Shown: one piece after another, positions 22,803 to 34,649 of the stretch
Layout: each line of letters begins with the position of its first letter
Numbering within the stretch: position 1 is the stretch's first letter
Notes under the pieces: generated by a model
What the model saw: only the letters and a program-made list of their open reading frames with translations
The model's database searches: none
Told to the model about the DNA's origin: nothing
Origin: Otis tarda
Taxonomy: Eukaryota > Chordata > Aves > Otidiformes > Otididae
Direction: 5' to 3'
Assembly (NCBI GenBank): GCA_026413225.1
Contig: CM048557.1
Span: 70,174,987-70,238,986, forward strand
DNA: 64,000 nt
Program-made: the position numbers and the translations under genes

Positions 22803-25800
22803 TCAAGTTGGATGATAATACTGTCCGTAATTCCACGCGTTCTGGTAGTTGTACTAGGGAGAAAAAAGAACATGGCGTCAGTCAGCCTGCCCGTGCTGCG
22901 GGAAGGACAGCCGACAACCAGCCAGCTGGCGTCGCCGGGTTCACCTTCGGCGGCGTTCACAGCTCCGAGCGGCGGCCGTACCCGTGCCGCGCCCGGAACG
23001 CCCGGGCCCGGTCCCTTTCCGGCGAGGCGGCACGCGGCCTGCGCCTCGGGCTGCCGCCGAGGGTGCTCCCCGCGCGGCGCAGGGCCCGCCTCAAACGCCC
23101 GCTGGCGGCGGGCTCTGCCACGGAGGCAGGGCTGAAGAGGGGCGCAGCTGCAAGCCCCGCGCGGAGGCTGGTACTGCTGGCACTGCTGCCTGGCGTGTTT
23201 TTAGCTGCTTAGTAAGCGCGCACGAGGCACGGCTCCCGACACAGGGCAGGTCAGAGGTTGGCTCGCGCTGCTCACGTCCCCTCTCCGCACCTGCTCTGTG
23301 GCTCCCCGGCGCTTCCCTTTCAACACAGTCTCGTAAGAGGGAGGAGAAGGGAGAGAGCAGAAGGCAACGGCAGCACCGCTGCCTGCGCCCCAGCTCCGCG
23401 CCCGCTGCGCCCGCACAGCCCGCGAGAGCCAGGGCGGACGGCTGCAGCGCCCTGAGCCCTCCCCGGGACGCCACCAGCCTGCAGCGGCCCTCACGGACGC
23501 GCACCCACCTGGTACCAGGCGTTGTAGTTATACGCTGCCTGGTTGACTTGCATGTCTCCGTCCATCATCTGTGCCGACGCCAGAGCGGGGTCATCCGTCA
23601 GCATTTTCTTCTCGTCTGGGTCCTCGGATCTGTGAGGGTAACATCTGCTAGTAACTGGCGTCTCAGACCGCGTTCTGAGCGTGTCGTTGCGTGAGCAATG
23701 TTACCGTGGGTAAGATTTTCAAACTCGGTGCCCTGCCCCAACAGGGGAACAGAATGTATCTAGAGAAACACAGTGGCACACCGTGCTTCAGAACAACAGT
23801 CTGGTTTTTAACTTGTTCTGGTGCTCAAGCTGAGACAGAAAAAACACGTTTCTGCTCGGAGACTGAGCCCTTTTCACCAGGACACATAATTATTTCTCTG
23901 TGACACATAATTCAAAAAGTTATTTTCCAATAAACGTGTTTCCAAATATTTTAGCCAGGAGCATGGCCCTATTTAGTTTATACTCTAAACGATTAAAACC
24001 AGTGGTTTTGTTCTTGCAAGCAGGTTCAAAGCTGAACAATATATGTCCGTATACTCATACAGAAGCCCCCCAAGCCCCCGAGACTGTTCTCGAACTGTCT
24101 TCAAAGCATTTCCAAAGCGCTCTGTCCCAGCTGCGGTTCAGCATAGCGCGTGCCCCAGCTACCCCGCACAGCATCGCCTATCAAGTTCGTCACGCCCCGA
24201 GGTGAGCAGACTTCCTACCCGTTCTCTGCTCTCCTTTTTAAAGACTCCTGCTCCTTTAGAAGCGCTTGGTGCTCGTCGTAGGCATCCAAAAGCCTGCGGG
24301 AGACAAAAAGAAACAGAGCTTCGCTCACCGTTGTCACGTAAACATTTTAAACACATGAGCAAACATGTGAAAATGTCTACTTCAAACTGTAAAAATTACA
24401 AAATATGCCAAACCAAACTCAGTCGTCATCAAATTTGAATCAGTGTTCCACCGTGGAGATGGGAAAGCCAAAAACCTTAGTTTGAAGGGGGATTCCACAA
24501 TGCACAGTGAAAAATTTTGTTAGCTCAGAAATTCCCAGCTTGCTCAACTTCTACCACATTTCATGCAGCTCTTTTACAAAGCTCCTTTATAACACCGTTT
24601 TCTAAAACTTCCTGGGGATACGGCTGCTTCTCCCAGTGACTGCGCTCCCTCAGCCGCGCGCTGATCCCGTCCGGGGCAGCATTAATATTCTGGGATCACC
24701 ATTTCTTTAAACACTGGAAATGAGTATGATACAAAACCGCTGCTTCTGTCAGTACTACTCCGGGTGAAAACCACTTCCTGTACTTCTTCTGGGCTCTAGA
24801 ACCACTTGGGAATGGAAAACTTCCGTTTGTTTGGTCTGTCTAGGATCCCAAACTTGCAAGGGTTGGCGGCCACGCAAGTTAGAACGGTCAGGGTCAGCAG
24901 AAATTAAGGACAGCTATTGTTAAAAGCATACAACGCAGAAACTGGCATAAAAACCCCCGAACTAATGGATGGCACTAACCCTACCCCCTCCTTCCTGCTT
25001 CTGCAAGCACTCTTCTGGTGACCCTGATCTGGTCATTGCACCGATTACATCTTACTTGTTTACATCGGAACCAAAATCTTCAAGGAATTCCACTTTCCGC
25101 TGCGAAAACGTAATCCTCATTTTTATAGACAACGCGCCGTGGACAGCTTTATCGAAACAGCTCAAGATGTTTTCTTCATTTTGCTTGAGATCGCCGCTGT
25201 ACTCCATCTCGAGTAAGTTGAGATACAGCTTCGTATTTTCCTGCGCAAAAGGCGTGTTAGGAGCTGTGCGCCGTCGGGTTAGGCATGTAACACGGAACGT
25301 ACGTGCACCAGGGGCACACGGAGCGCTCACGGCACAAACACACGCTACAACAGCCAGTAGGCTGGCTGTTCATACCGGTCATCTCCGACCTGGTTTGACA
25401 GGCAGATTAGAAGGGATCTGACACTACAGAAGCAGACGCAAAACCTCTGCTAACTGTATTGGGAGTAGCAAGCGTTTCTGTTGTTACACAAAACGATCTA
25501 CAAGTACTGCCTACACCATCAATTTTGTTCACCTCGAGAGGCGAACACATCTGCAAGATTTACGGTTCTACAAAGGGAAAATGGAGGTGCGAAGCACATC
25601 GTGCTCCTGATGAACAAGGTTCACAAGCGTCCAGCTGCACATACGGCAACATCAGTTTAGAGGGACTGGTGTCTCCATGGAGTAATGAAACGTTACGTAC
25701 AGTTACAACTCCTGTCATCATTGTTGCCATATTTAAAAAAATAAAATAAAAAGTTCAGAAAAATATCAAGATTTTTTTTTTTTAATACAGCAAAAAGGGA

Positions 25801-28800
25801 GCACATACTTTGTCAATTTCTATGGCTTCTGACAGCACTTTTCTCGCCTTCGGAAGATTCTTCTGTACTTTGAAGAGGTGTCGGGCTAATTTGATGGCAT
25901 AAAAGGACGATTCGCTAATGGATTTGGCATTCCTAACGGCTTCTTCAAGCAGGTGTTCAGCTTCTTCCATGTTTCCATGTCTGCGTTCTAGGCTGACTCT
26001 CCGTAAGCGAATCATTGCTAGCCCTAGAATACACTCTTCAAACGTTTTCAAGATTCTTCTTGCTTCATCGATGTTGCCTAAAACACCGGTGAAGATGCTT
26101 TCAGATACGAGACACCCTAAAGCCTCTTAAAAAGAAAATCCCTCCCAGCGAAAAGGAGCGTCGCTCTTACCCTGCTGCTCCTCAAAGGCAGCCCACAGCA
26201 TGTGGACCATGGGTTTCTTAGGAAGGTGTATCGTGCAAGCCCTGCTGTAGACGTGCCTCACTCCTTCAATACTATGATTCTCCATGTATTTGGCATACTA
26301 TGGTTGAAAACAGAGCAGAGATCGACAAATGTAAAGCTTGCATTTCTCTTTAAAAACATGCCAGAACGATAAAATTCTTTTGTTTAAACCCATTCAGCAC
26401 CTTTATGGAACCACTAGACTAGTTTCTGTAAGGAAGGACGTAGAGAGGCAACGAGGTTGGCATATGCAGCAGTCAAATCTGGTTGCAAGCAGACCATCTC
26501 CTAATGCAACAGATATAGTTATACATGAACAACGTTCCACAAGAGTACAGAAGGTTAGTCACCAGGTCAATGTACGCGGCCAGCAGAGACAGGGGTGCAC
26601 CGCTTCCCTTACCTTGATCCAGAAGTCCTCATAGAGGGCACAAGAAATAACACATCTCTCAAAGAGGACCACAACGCGCTCGTGAGTGCCATTCTCTATC
26701 TCAAACTCTAAGTACTCTTTCCAGTTTTTCAGCTGAATTTTCTCCAGAGGTTTTACATGAAAGTAAGGCCTCTTTATCTGCAAGAGTCACAGTACGGCGA
26801 TTTAGGACTAGTAAGCATACCGCCAAGCTGCTTAAAACACCCGAACAGCCACACACCGCCGAAGCAACGCTGTTTAAGTGAACAGGACTTCAGAAGGACG
26901 CTAAATTATCCGGTCAGCTAAGTCTGCTGGGGCCACCCGAGAACTGATCCAGAGATTTTGGGGACGATTACATTCTAGGGCGGGAACTTGCGTTTCTAGA
27001 AAGCTCTTTCAGTGCAAGTGTTTACAGAAGCTGAGCAAGAACTCGATGCAGTTACTCCCTAGCAAACCTGCGGTGACAACGTAACGACGAGATCATAAAC
27101 ACCGAGGGGTGCTGTCCACACACATACACACTGCCGTACCCGCGCATCTCCGACAAACTGCACTCAAACTCTGGCTGAGAATCACGACAAGGAAAGAGAG
27201 CGCGGAACTGAACTTCACATGAAATATTTACACTGAGCTGACTATTCCAAGAGCTAGCAAGACTGCGTTTTTATTGGTGACTACAAGAGGAGCTGGGTGG
27301 GACAGAGTTCAGCACAGAAAATTTAAACGTTGCTTTGAACTAAACATAGCAAAGCATCCTCCCAGAGATCTTTTGCTTTTTGTCCCCTTCATCTGCAACT
27401 CTACCTGATTACTTCTCTCTCGTACTGCAGTTCCATCTCAGACACAAATACACACAAATGGATAAAGAACTCACAATACTTAAGGAGTAACATTCCATTC
27501 TTCAGGCCACCTGCAATTTAAAGCCGGTCACCCCCTTCATGCTCCTCACTGAACTCTACCACAGAACCCAACGCTGTTTTCCCATTTTGACAAATTCCCG
27601 GTACGCTGTTTCTGCTAAGTAACGGTAAAACAGGTCTAAGCGGTCGCACCTCATTCCTGTCTGTTCTAAAGACACGTTTAACTTGGTACTCCAGACTCCT
27701 CGCAGACCCACCGCATCGGTACGTACAGCGCACGCAGACTCTCTTGGTAGAAAAAGTACCGATTCTGGCCAGGAGCAAGAGAGGACACCGCTTCTTACAC
27801 ATTTCCTGCAGCACGTCCCCAGTTTCAGCAGTCTCCCGAGTTTCAATAACTCGTAGCTTCAGGTTTCCTGAGCTAAGAACACCTACGCTCACAGGCCCCT
27901 TTTCCACAACACATCAGCGTATCTGAGCCTCACTACCCCAGGGCCGGGCTCTGTACGCTCTCCTTCCCTCCACGACAGGTTAACTGGTACAGAAGCGGCC
28001 CCGCGGCTGGCAGCACCACTTCTGCTGCACAGCCAAAGGGCAGCCCGCCGGAGCTGGACTGCGCTCTCACCTGCGGCGCCAGGGCCGGCTAGGCGCTTTC
28101 TGAGGGGTTTTTAAGGTGTCGGGCCTAGTCTGACAGAGCGCAATAAGCAATGTGACTGTGCTGACATCACGTCCCCCATTAAGGAGTCCCTGTATTAAAC
28201 AGCTGGGACACACCTTCAATGTCCATCTTTTTAAAAAGAAAATACATTTAAAATGAGAACCATGTTACGCAATATGGTATTTGCCAGGAAAAAAGAAGGG
28301 GGAAAAAAAAAAGTTGCCTTTTCACAGGAAAAACGGCAGAGGAGTTAAACGTGATCTTTGTTCCAAGCCCCACACCAGTGTAAATCGTAAGGCCCAGCCG
28401 TTACTCAAAATTCCTGGCTCCCAGTCTTACGTTCAAAACTCTCGCGCACGCTGCCTTACATAGAGAAAACAAACTTACCGCTTCTTCAAACGTCCACCTC
28501 TTACTGACTTCATGTTCGTTGTGGTTAAACATTTCTTGATGAATCTCAATTATTCTGTGCCTCATGTTTTCTACCTCAGTGACCAGCTAAAACACAATTT
28601 TTAAAAATGTAACACAGGCAGACACTGCATCGCCGTTGTACACGTATTATGACGACAGTAATACGCACAAATTAAAAGCATCACAGCTGCAGCAAATGTC
28701 AACGGAACAGTGATGGGAAGGGATGGGATGCTGCCCCGATGGTGCCTGGACCCTGAGTGCCCAGCTGAACTGGTTTTCTATCGGAAGTTTTGCCCTGATG

Positions 28801-31800
28801 TTACAGATGAATTTTGACCCAAGCCAAACCTGGGTCCAGTATATGCACACTTCCACAGTTCCCAATTCCTCTGGACAGCCCCAAGCTTTCATCCGCCTTT
28901 GAAGGCTGTGAACCTGCACAGACCACCGCTGACCACTCTTAGACCACAGTTCCTAATCTGTTAACTGGAATCATTAACATTCATTCCTAAACTTCTGAAC
29001 ATCGCTTCTTTGATTTTTTAACTCAATTTCTTTGATACCTAGGCAAACACTGGGAAGGTATGTCCTGTGGGCAAAAGCACTTTTCACACGAGCCAAAGAG
29101 CGATGATGCCACAGAACCGTGGGAATACCTCAGCTACAGATACACTGAACTGTCGGCAAACAAACTGCTCTTTCAGCCACAGAGCGAGGCAGGAAAGGCC
29201 AAGGAACATGCAGCACGCCGTACCTTGGCAGGGTCGGTTATATCCTCAGTGCCGCAGGGCAGGTCGTCTCCGGGCTGCGCGTCCTCCCCGCTATGGCCGT
29301 TCACAGACGCCAGCTCTCTGCGCAGCTGAACAAACTGATCAGTAGTCAGGAAGTCTCGAGGCAAGTTGTTCTGGATGTGTTCTTTAAACCTAAGCAGAGT
29401 TAAAAACAAGTCAACGCAAATTTGATGTTTTATGTAGCAATACTCTGCATAACCAGAGCACAACAACAAATCCTAGTGAGGTCCTGCATTACTTTATCAG
29501 TCTAGAGTAACACGGAGAACGCAGCTCTGACAACACGCAGACGGACCGCAACTTCTACTATCCCTCACACTTCAAAAGCTTTGCATTTCAAAGAGAAATG
29601 GCAGGACTGTGATCTTCAGTGCAAAGACTGACCGCTTGCCATGTAAAATTGGTGGCACAGGACAAGATCAGTTTTAGAGGAAGATATTTCCAAAACCAAA
29701 AGATCTGTAGAAATTACGGGGAAGACTGGTGCATAATTTAACTAAGGTTTCCAGTTCTTCACCTCTCCACATTAACGCAGAACTCCACTGTCTAAACCTT
29801 AACCAAGTACTTCTCTTCGGTCAGCTTTGCTAGTATGTCATCACATGTGAGCACTGCATGAGAATAAAAGTTCAAAACCGCTCACCCTCATTTTTCAAAG
29901 ACATCCTCTCTTTTTCCTCACAATCCCAAGGCCTTCCTTTATTCCACAGCAGAATTTGTTAATTTAACTAAAAACAAATTCCTAAAATGTGTCTCAGTAC
30001 TTTAAAGCAATCAGTCAAACTGTAGGAGTACAGAAATAACGCCATAAAATCCAGTAACTATTTCAAGCTTTTGTTCTGAGTGAACATCTTCACATTTACC
30101 AAAGTAGGCTAGCATGCCTTTAAGAAACTCCTAGCACTAACTACACCTTTGGTTTCTCTTTACCTCTGGAAATGATGACTGTAGAGTTGCGTTGGAATTC
30201 CCAGGATGCGGTCATAGATGGACGTAACTTCCCTCAGGTTTCCCTGTTCGTTTTCCCAGTTTATATACATTTCCCATAGCCTGTCAGAACGGAAGTCTGT
30301 CCCAGCAGCTAAGACTGCATGTTCATAGGCTCTGAAAAACGAAATAATTTTACAGTTGTTTCTGGATGCGGTGACAAAACAAGGAAGAAAAGTTCTGGCT
30401 CTTAAGTATTTAAAGATCATGAGCGTCCTCATTTACTCGCAAGCACAGTTAGATTCATCATTTAAATTCCTCCAACTATTTTCTGGATATCTGTAGCAAG
30501 ATCTCTAGAATTTCTGAAAGTTCGCGCTCACTTTTTTTTCTTCCAGCTCTACCACAACAGAATAAAGGCAACAGAAAAAGCCACTTGCAGGAAGGCAAGA
30601 TATTCAGAAAATACAAAATCTTCACCACTAAGACCTCACAAAGATTCTAAACCCATCACTTCAGCAGTTTAACACGCAAAAGCTATACACCGGCCATGCA
30701 GCTAGAAGCTGCTTCAGTTAACGTTCAATTAAGGTTTTGGCTCAGACTTCAGTCCAGCCTCTCGCTCTAACCAGGACCACCACCAGCCGCTGAGGTCAGA
30801 CACACTCTAGCCACACCCTGAAAACCTCCAAGGAATTAAATTCCAAAAATTCTGCGGGGAGCCTGTTCCTGTGCTGCGCTAAGTATTTCCTAGCGTCCAG
30901 GCTGAAGCTCTCAAGTCAGAACTTTTGACTCTCGTGTACGCTGTATTGTCTACCCCTTTTTAGGGAATTTGGCTCCATCATCTCTTACAGGTCCTTAAAG
31001 TAACTGCAGGCTGCTGCCAGCCTGCCCCGTGGCTTAAACACATTCACCTGATCCCACTGCTGTGCAATTGTTCGTACGGGCTCCTCGCACCACCGCGAGA
31101 AGCCTGCTTCCAACTTACCCTCGGATAGTGCTGTTAGTTTCAGGGTCAGTGGGGTCCAAGGTCTCCTTTAAGAAGTTTATATAATGTATCCAAAGATCAA
31201 CGCTAAGAGGAATTGCCTGAAGCCCTCTGCGATAAACCTATGAAGAGAACATGAACTGTACTTCAAATCCTTAATGGCGTCCTAATAGAGAGGCAACACT
31301 GTGTTATCCGGTGAACCTTAGAAATACTAATTACTGGAATTTTGTTTAAATAATCTACCATTACCATTTGGGTGGAGGTTGGATAGAACATGGCAATGTT
31401 CTGATCTCCACGTGCAGAGTCTTGATCTTCAAAGCGCAGCGGTCCCTGCATTCTGATCAGGTTGTGTGGGCAGGCTTTGGGGTACAGACCATAGGGCACA
31501 GACCCATTAGAGCATCATTGACAGCGTCTGACCAAAAATGCAATAAGATGTAGCAATTGTGACCAGCAAACCAACTATATTGTTTTGAAAATGAGTAATA
31601 AATGTAAGTGACAGAAAAGCCCTGCCCTACTTGTTAAGCTGCAGTGTAATACAGAGGCTTGCACTGCAAAGCTTGACAAACTGTAGAGGTTTAACGCACC
31701 TGCCAACAAAGAGAAAAAACATTAGCTACAAATGCCACAGACGTGACAAGTGCAAACAAAATCCCTACCAACCTGACCATAGACGGCAGGTACTGGCAGC

Positions 31801-32614
31801 CAAATGACTTGCGGTAGGTTAGTCATTGTTTGGCCAACAGGACCGATGGTGACAGCTGCGCCAGCTACCTACATACCTCATCAGACTGCTTAACGTTGTC
31901 GTGGCGCTTTTCAAGGTCCGCGTACTTTTTCCAATATCCATAGCAATATGGATAATGCGTGAAAAACCTGTCAAACGCTTTCCTGGCAGCTGGTAAGTGG
32001 TTCTGCAAGAAACACACAATAAAAGCAATGAATCCTTTCCTTAAAAAAAACCAAAAAACAAACTTCACATTATTTGGAAAACAATTATTTTTTTAATATT
32101 GTCTTAAAAACAACTGTTTTTATTTTGTGATCTCTGCTGACCACACTGGCAAGGGCAACTCTCTTAAAACAGTATCTGTGAAAGCCTGATGTACAGCTCT
32201 AAATTTGTCACTGGGCTATCCACGACTTCTTTGGGTTTTCTCTGTTTATTTCTGGCAGGCCAAGGAAAAGGGGGGTGTACTAACCTCCTGCTCTACGTAC
32301 TGTAGCAGATATACCCATCCGGTGAAATCCTGGGGATTGTCCTCCACTACTTTCCAGAACTTGTCAAAATCTGGAGGGAAGCAAGTGTCAATATCTGTTG
32401 TCTGTAAACTTTCAATATTTGGAATTTCACTCTCCTGCGTGTTCTCTTCATCCAGGTCAGGGGAACTGTCAGGTGACTGTTCCATCTCAGTTACACTCAT
32501 AATTTCTGTACTGAAGTCCATCTGCTGTTCTTCTGTGGCCGCTTCAGTGCCATTGTCTGTGCTGTCATTGTTTACGGTCGGCTTCTCCTCCTCGGTATTA
32601 TCTGCGTTCTCCAT
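22803..32614 (-). CDS. PRPF39: PRPF39, U1 snRNP-associated pre-mRNA processing factor 39, complete
   Basis: Thirteen coding exons in transcript order: 32285-32614, 31877-32002, 31119-31237, 30164-30331, 29224-29389, 28479-28586, 26613-26777, 26171-26297, 25809-26077, 25056-25240, 24219-24293, 23509-23629, 22803-22853. All phases agree and give 669 residues, the length I recall for human. An acidic, Ser/Thr/Glu-rich N-terminus ([18 protein letters not shown]) leads into HAT helical repeats such as [58 protein letters not shown] and [19 protein letters not shown]. It ends in a Tyr/Asn/Gln-rich tail, [16 protein letters not shown]. The family helps U1 snRNP recognise 5' splice sites; metazoan PRPF39 forms a homodimer in place of yeast Prp39/Prp42. 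The first coding exon is open upstream of the ATG to its acceptor at 32640, so a 5' UTR exon lies further up. The gene hosts a C/D snoRNA. Confidence 0.97.
22854..23508. other. PRPF39 last intron, unusually GC-rich
   Basis: This 655-base intron contains many CpG, in contrast to the AT-rich introns upstream. Open frames on both strands (for example plus 22984-23694, 236 codons) are rich in Arg, Ala, Pro and Gly and run across a real exon antisense, so they are composition artefacts. No mobile element was recognised. Confidence 0.5.
25645..25728 (-). ncRNA. SNORD127: C/D-box snoRNA, SNORD127 orthologue
   Basis: In the sense orientation of PRPF39 the 84-base element starts GGCAACA (25728-25722), then box C ATGATGA (25721-25715). 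It ends with box D CTGA (25655-25652) and TGTTGCC (25651-25645); the ends pair perfectly over 7 bases. The ten bases GTCCCTCTAA, one nucleotide before box D, are complementary to UUAGAGGGAC of 18S rRNA. The fifth base upstream of box D faces the G of UUAG, which is Gm1447 in human numbering. Human SNORD127 lies in a PRPF39 intron and, as I recall, is assigned that site. The host intron is 25241-25808. Boxes, stem and target match are seen directly; orthology follows from position and target. Confidence 0.9.
26778..28478. other. PRPF39 intron between the WTFEEA and IKRPYFH exons
   Basis: About 1.7 kb with no recognisable coding, RNA or repeat feature. Minus-strand open frames near 27518-27907 lack family resemblance. 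The neighbouring introns 28587-29223, 29390-30163, 24294-25055 and 32003-32284 were also scanned and nothing was found. Confidence 0.45.
30770..31100 (-). mobile_element. Old CR1-type LINE remnant in a PRPF39 intron
   Basis: Pieces such as CCTGTTCCTGTGCTGCGCTA, a CAGGTCCTTAAAGTAACTGCAGGCTGCTGC section and GGGAATTTGGCTCCATCATC follow the order of a reversed CR1 3' region. The copy is very diverged and its ends are approximate. It lies in intron 30332-31118. Confidence 0.5.
31365..31527 (-). other. Candidate premature-stop (poison) cassette exon of PRPF39
   Basis: Between coding exons 31877-32002 and 31119-31237 lies a 163-base segment with a good acceptor (TTTTTGGTCAG before 31527) and donor (ATG/GTAATGG after 31365). 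The upstream exon ends in phase 0, so inclusion would read six codons and then TAA; 163 is also not a multiple of three. Another frame of the same segment is open for some 78 codons (for example [17 protein letters not shown]), which could instead mean a pseudogene fragment of an unidentified gene. Human PRPF39 protein has nothing here. I recall reports of PRPF39 regulation by splicing coupled to decay, but cannot verify that the same exon is involved. Confidence 0.35.
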
Positions 32615-34649
32615 AGCTGGGGTTACGGTAGCACTAGATTCTGTGAAAATAAAAAGACTCGGTATTCATGCAGTGAAGATTCAAGCGGAGCTTGGGCATG
32701 AATTATCAGCTAAGAGTCTCCCAAGGGCTTCAGGCATCCATGTATTTCACCACAAACCTTCACCCATTACACAAGCTTTATTCACAATTTTAAAAATGTC
32801 AATAGCAGTCATACATTTTAAGACCTGCGTATACAAATCACGGTGTTTTTCCTAACAAACTATCACAAGCAGCTATCAAAGCATAAAAGTGAACCGATAC
32901 TGTTTTCCTGGAGGAGTCTAGTGAAGTTTATTCCAAATAATTATCTTCAAATGTAATCAAATCTCCTACTTCATACAAATCAGTAACTTCTTTGCAAAAT
33001 AAGTATATGTTAGAATGTACCCTCAATGCCCAGCTGAACTGGCGATAACTTTGCAGAGAAAAGGATTACTACCAGCACTAGACTCAGTCCGTATTAACGA
33101 CGTCTGCACAAACCAGCCAGCATCAGAGGGCCACAAGAAGCGTTAGGGGCAGCCCCTAACAGTCACTCGCTCCCACGCACAGCTCACAGTCAGGGGTTCC
33201 TCCTGCCCCTCAGGACAGCCTCCATCTCCCTCCCACTCTTCATTTTGATCTTCCTGCCAGACGCTGCTGCGCGGCCCTGCCCTCCTCGCCAACGCCAGTC
33301 CAGCCTACCCTGGCTGCGTGCTGCTCTGCCTGCGCCGGTCCCAGCCATCACCACCTGAAGCCCAGGCGTAAGGCACTGAGCTGAACCCTCTCCAAGCTCC
33401 ATCCCCGCGACTAACGGGTTCCAGGCAATGCAACACCCAGGTGGACTGCAGCAGCTCGTAGCTGTGAGTACATCTGGGATGAGGGACAGTGCGAGACCAC
33501 CAGCCTCAACGGCACTATGGCAACTGCCACTCCTAGTTCCCTTCGGTTCTCCTCAGAGAGGATGACAGCAAATAAGTTTTGCTTTTTTTAAAAAAAAAGT
33601 CCCCGCCCCACTCTGTATCTCCAAAGTTCTTTCCCACTGAAAGCCTGAAAAGAGAGCAGACAGACTGTTTGCTTTCACTTCAACAACTACATCAATATTA
33701 TAGTGGGGAAAAAAATGCTTGATAGAACGGAAAAATATCTGTGCCCTGTCTGCAGCAGCTTCAACGCGTGAGACGACAGTTTCTATTTTCCTAGGAGCTC
33801 ACCAGGCCAGGTAACTTTGGCGTAGTGTTAAAAGGTCCACACGGCCTACTCTGCAAGTTTTCTAACAACTCTTCTTTAAAAGTCATTATTTCTATTTGTG
33901 TACAACATGTGTGCACAGTTTCTGTGCTTTAAGGTAAACAGTTCATAATTTTGCAACTTTGTACGGTAGCTGTTCGTGAAAAGGAACCGTTCACACCATT
34001 TAAAAGTCACACGAACACGACGTGACTGCACGGAGCACTACAACGCTTTTGTCCTACAGGAAAAGAGGATGCTTGTGTAAGCTGAGCCGTTTATTTCGTT
34101 AACGACCAGTTCTTCCCCACATCCTGGGCTGCTCCAGAAAGCCTGCATCAAAAGCTGGATTCTTTACCGAGTGTTGGAGAAGTGTGTTCAATACTGAGTT
34201 TAGAGACAAACACAATTTATGAGGTAAGAAATTAAATACCAAAGCAGTATCACTGTGCCTCTCCCAGGGAAACGCGCAGAAGAGATGCGCCTCGTTAAAA
34301 ACAGCAGCTACCACTCAGAGCTTACCTCTGCAAAGATTACAAAATCGCGGCACAGGAGGAGTGTTATGCAAACAGCAGCCCCAACACTTGAAAAAAATAG
34401 TTTAATGGAAGTTTACGGCGCTAAAATCTAAGATAGCCAATGCAGTTGTGTTTAAAAAGGCAATAATTTACGGCCAAAACTTATTCTGATATTTGACAGA
34501 CGTTTTCCCCCTCTACCTGACTCAGCTGATGTACTGGTTGGCTCAAAAGCCAATCCCCCAAACGCAGCTATCTTCACGGTAGGAGGAGGGGAAAAAGAAA
34601 GAGGGGAAAGCAGCACTGCATCACCTCTGCACGCAACCGTTCAAACAGA

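Noticed and set aside
22984-23694. Plus-strand open frame of 236 codons
   Set aside because: It runs antisense across a verified PRPF39 exon (23509-23629) and a GC-rich intron; composition is low complexity and no family is recognised.
29815-29870. Second possible C/D snoRNA (TGTGATGA on the minus strand) in a PRPF39 intron
   Set aside because: No box D at proper spacing and no terminal stem.
32205-32855. Plus-strand open frame of 216 codons
   Set aside because: It is the antisense shadow of the first coding exon of PRPF39.
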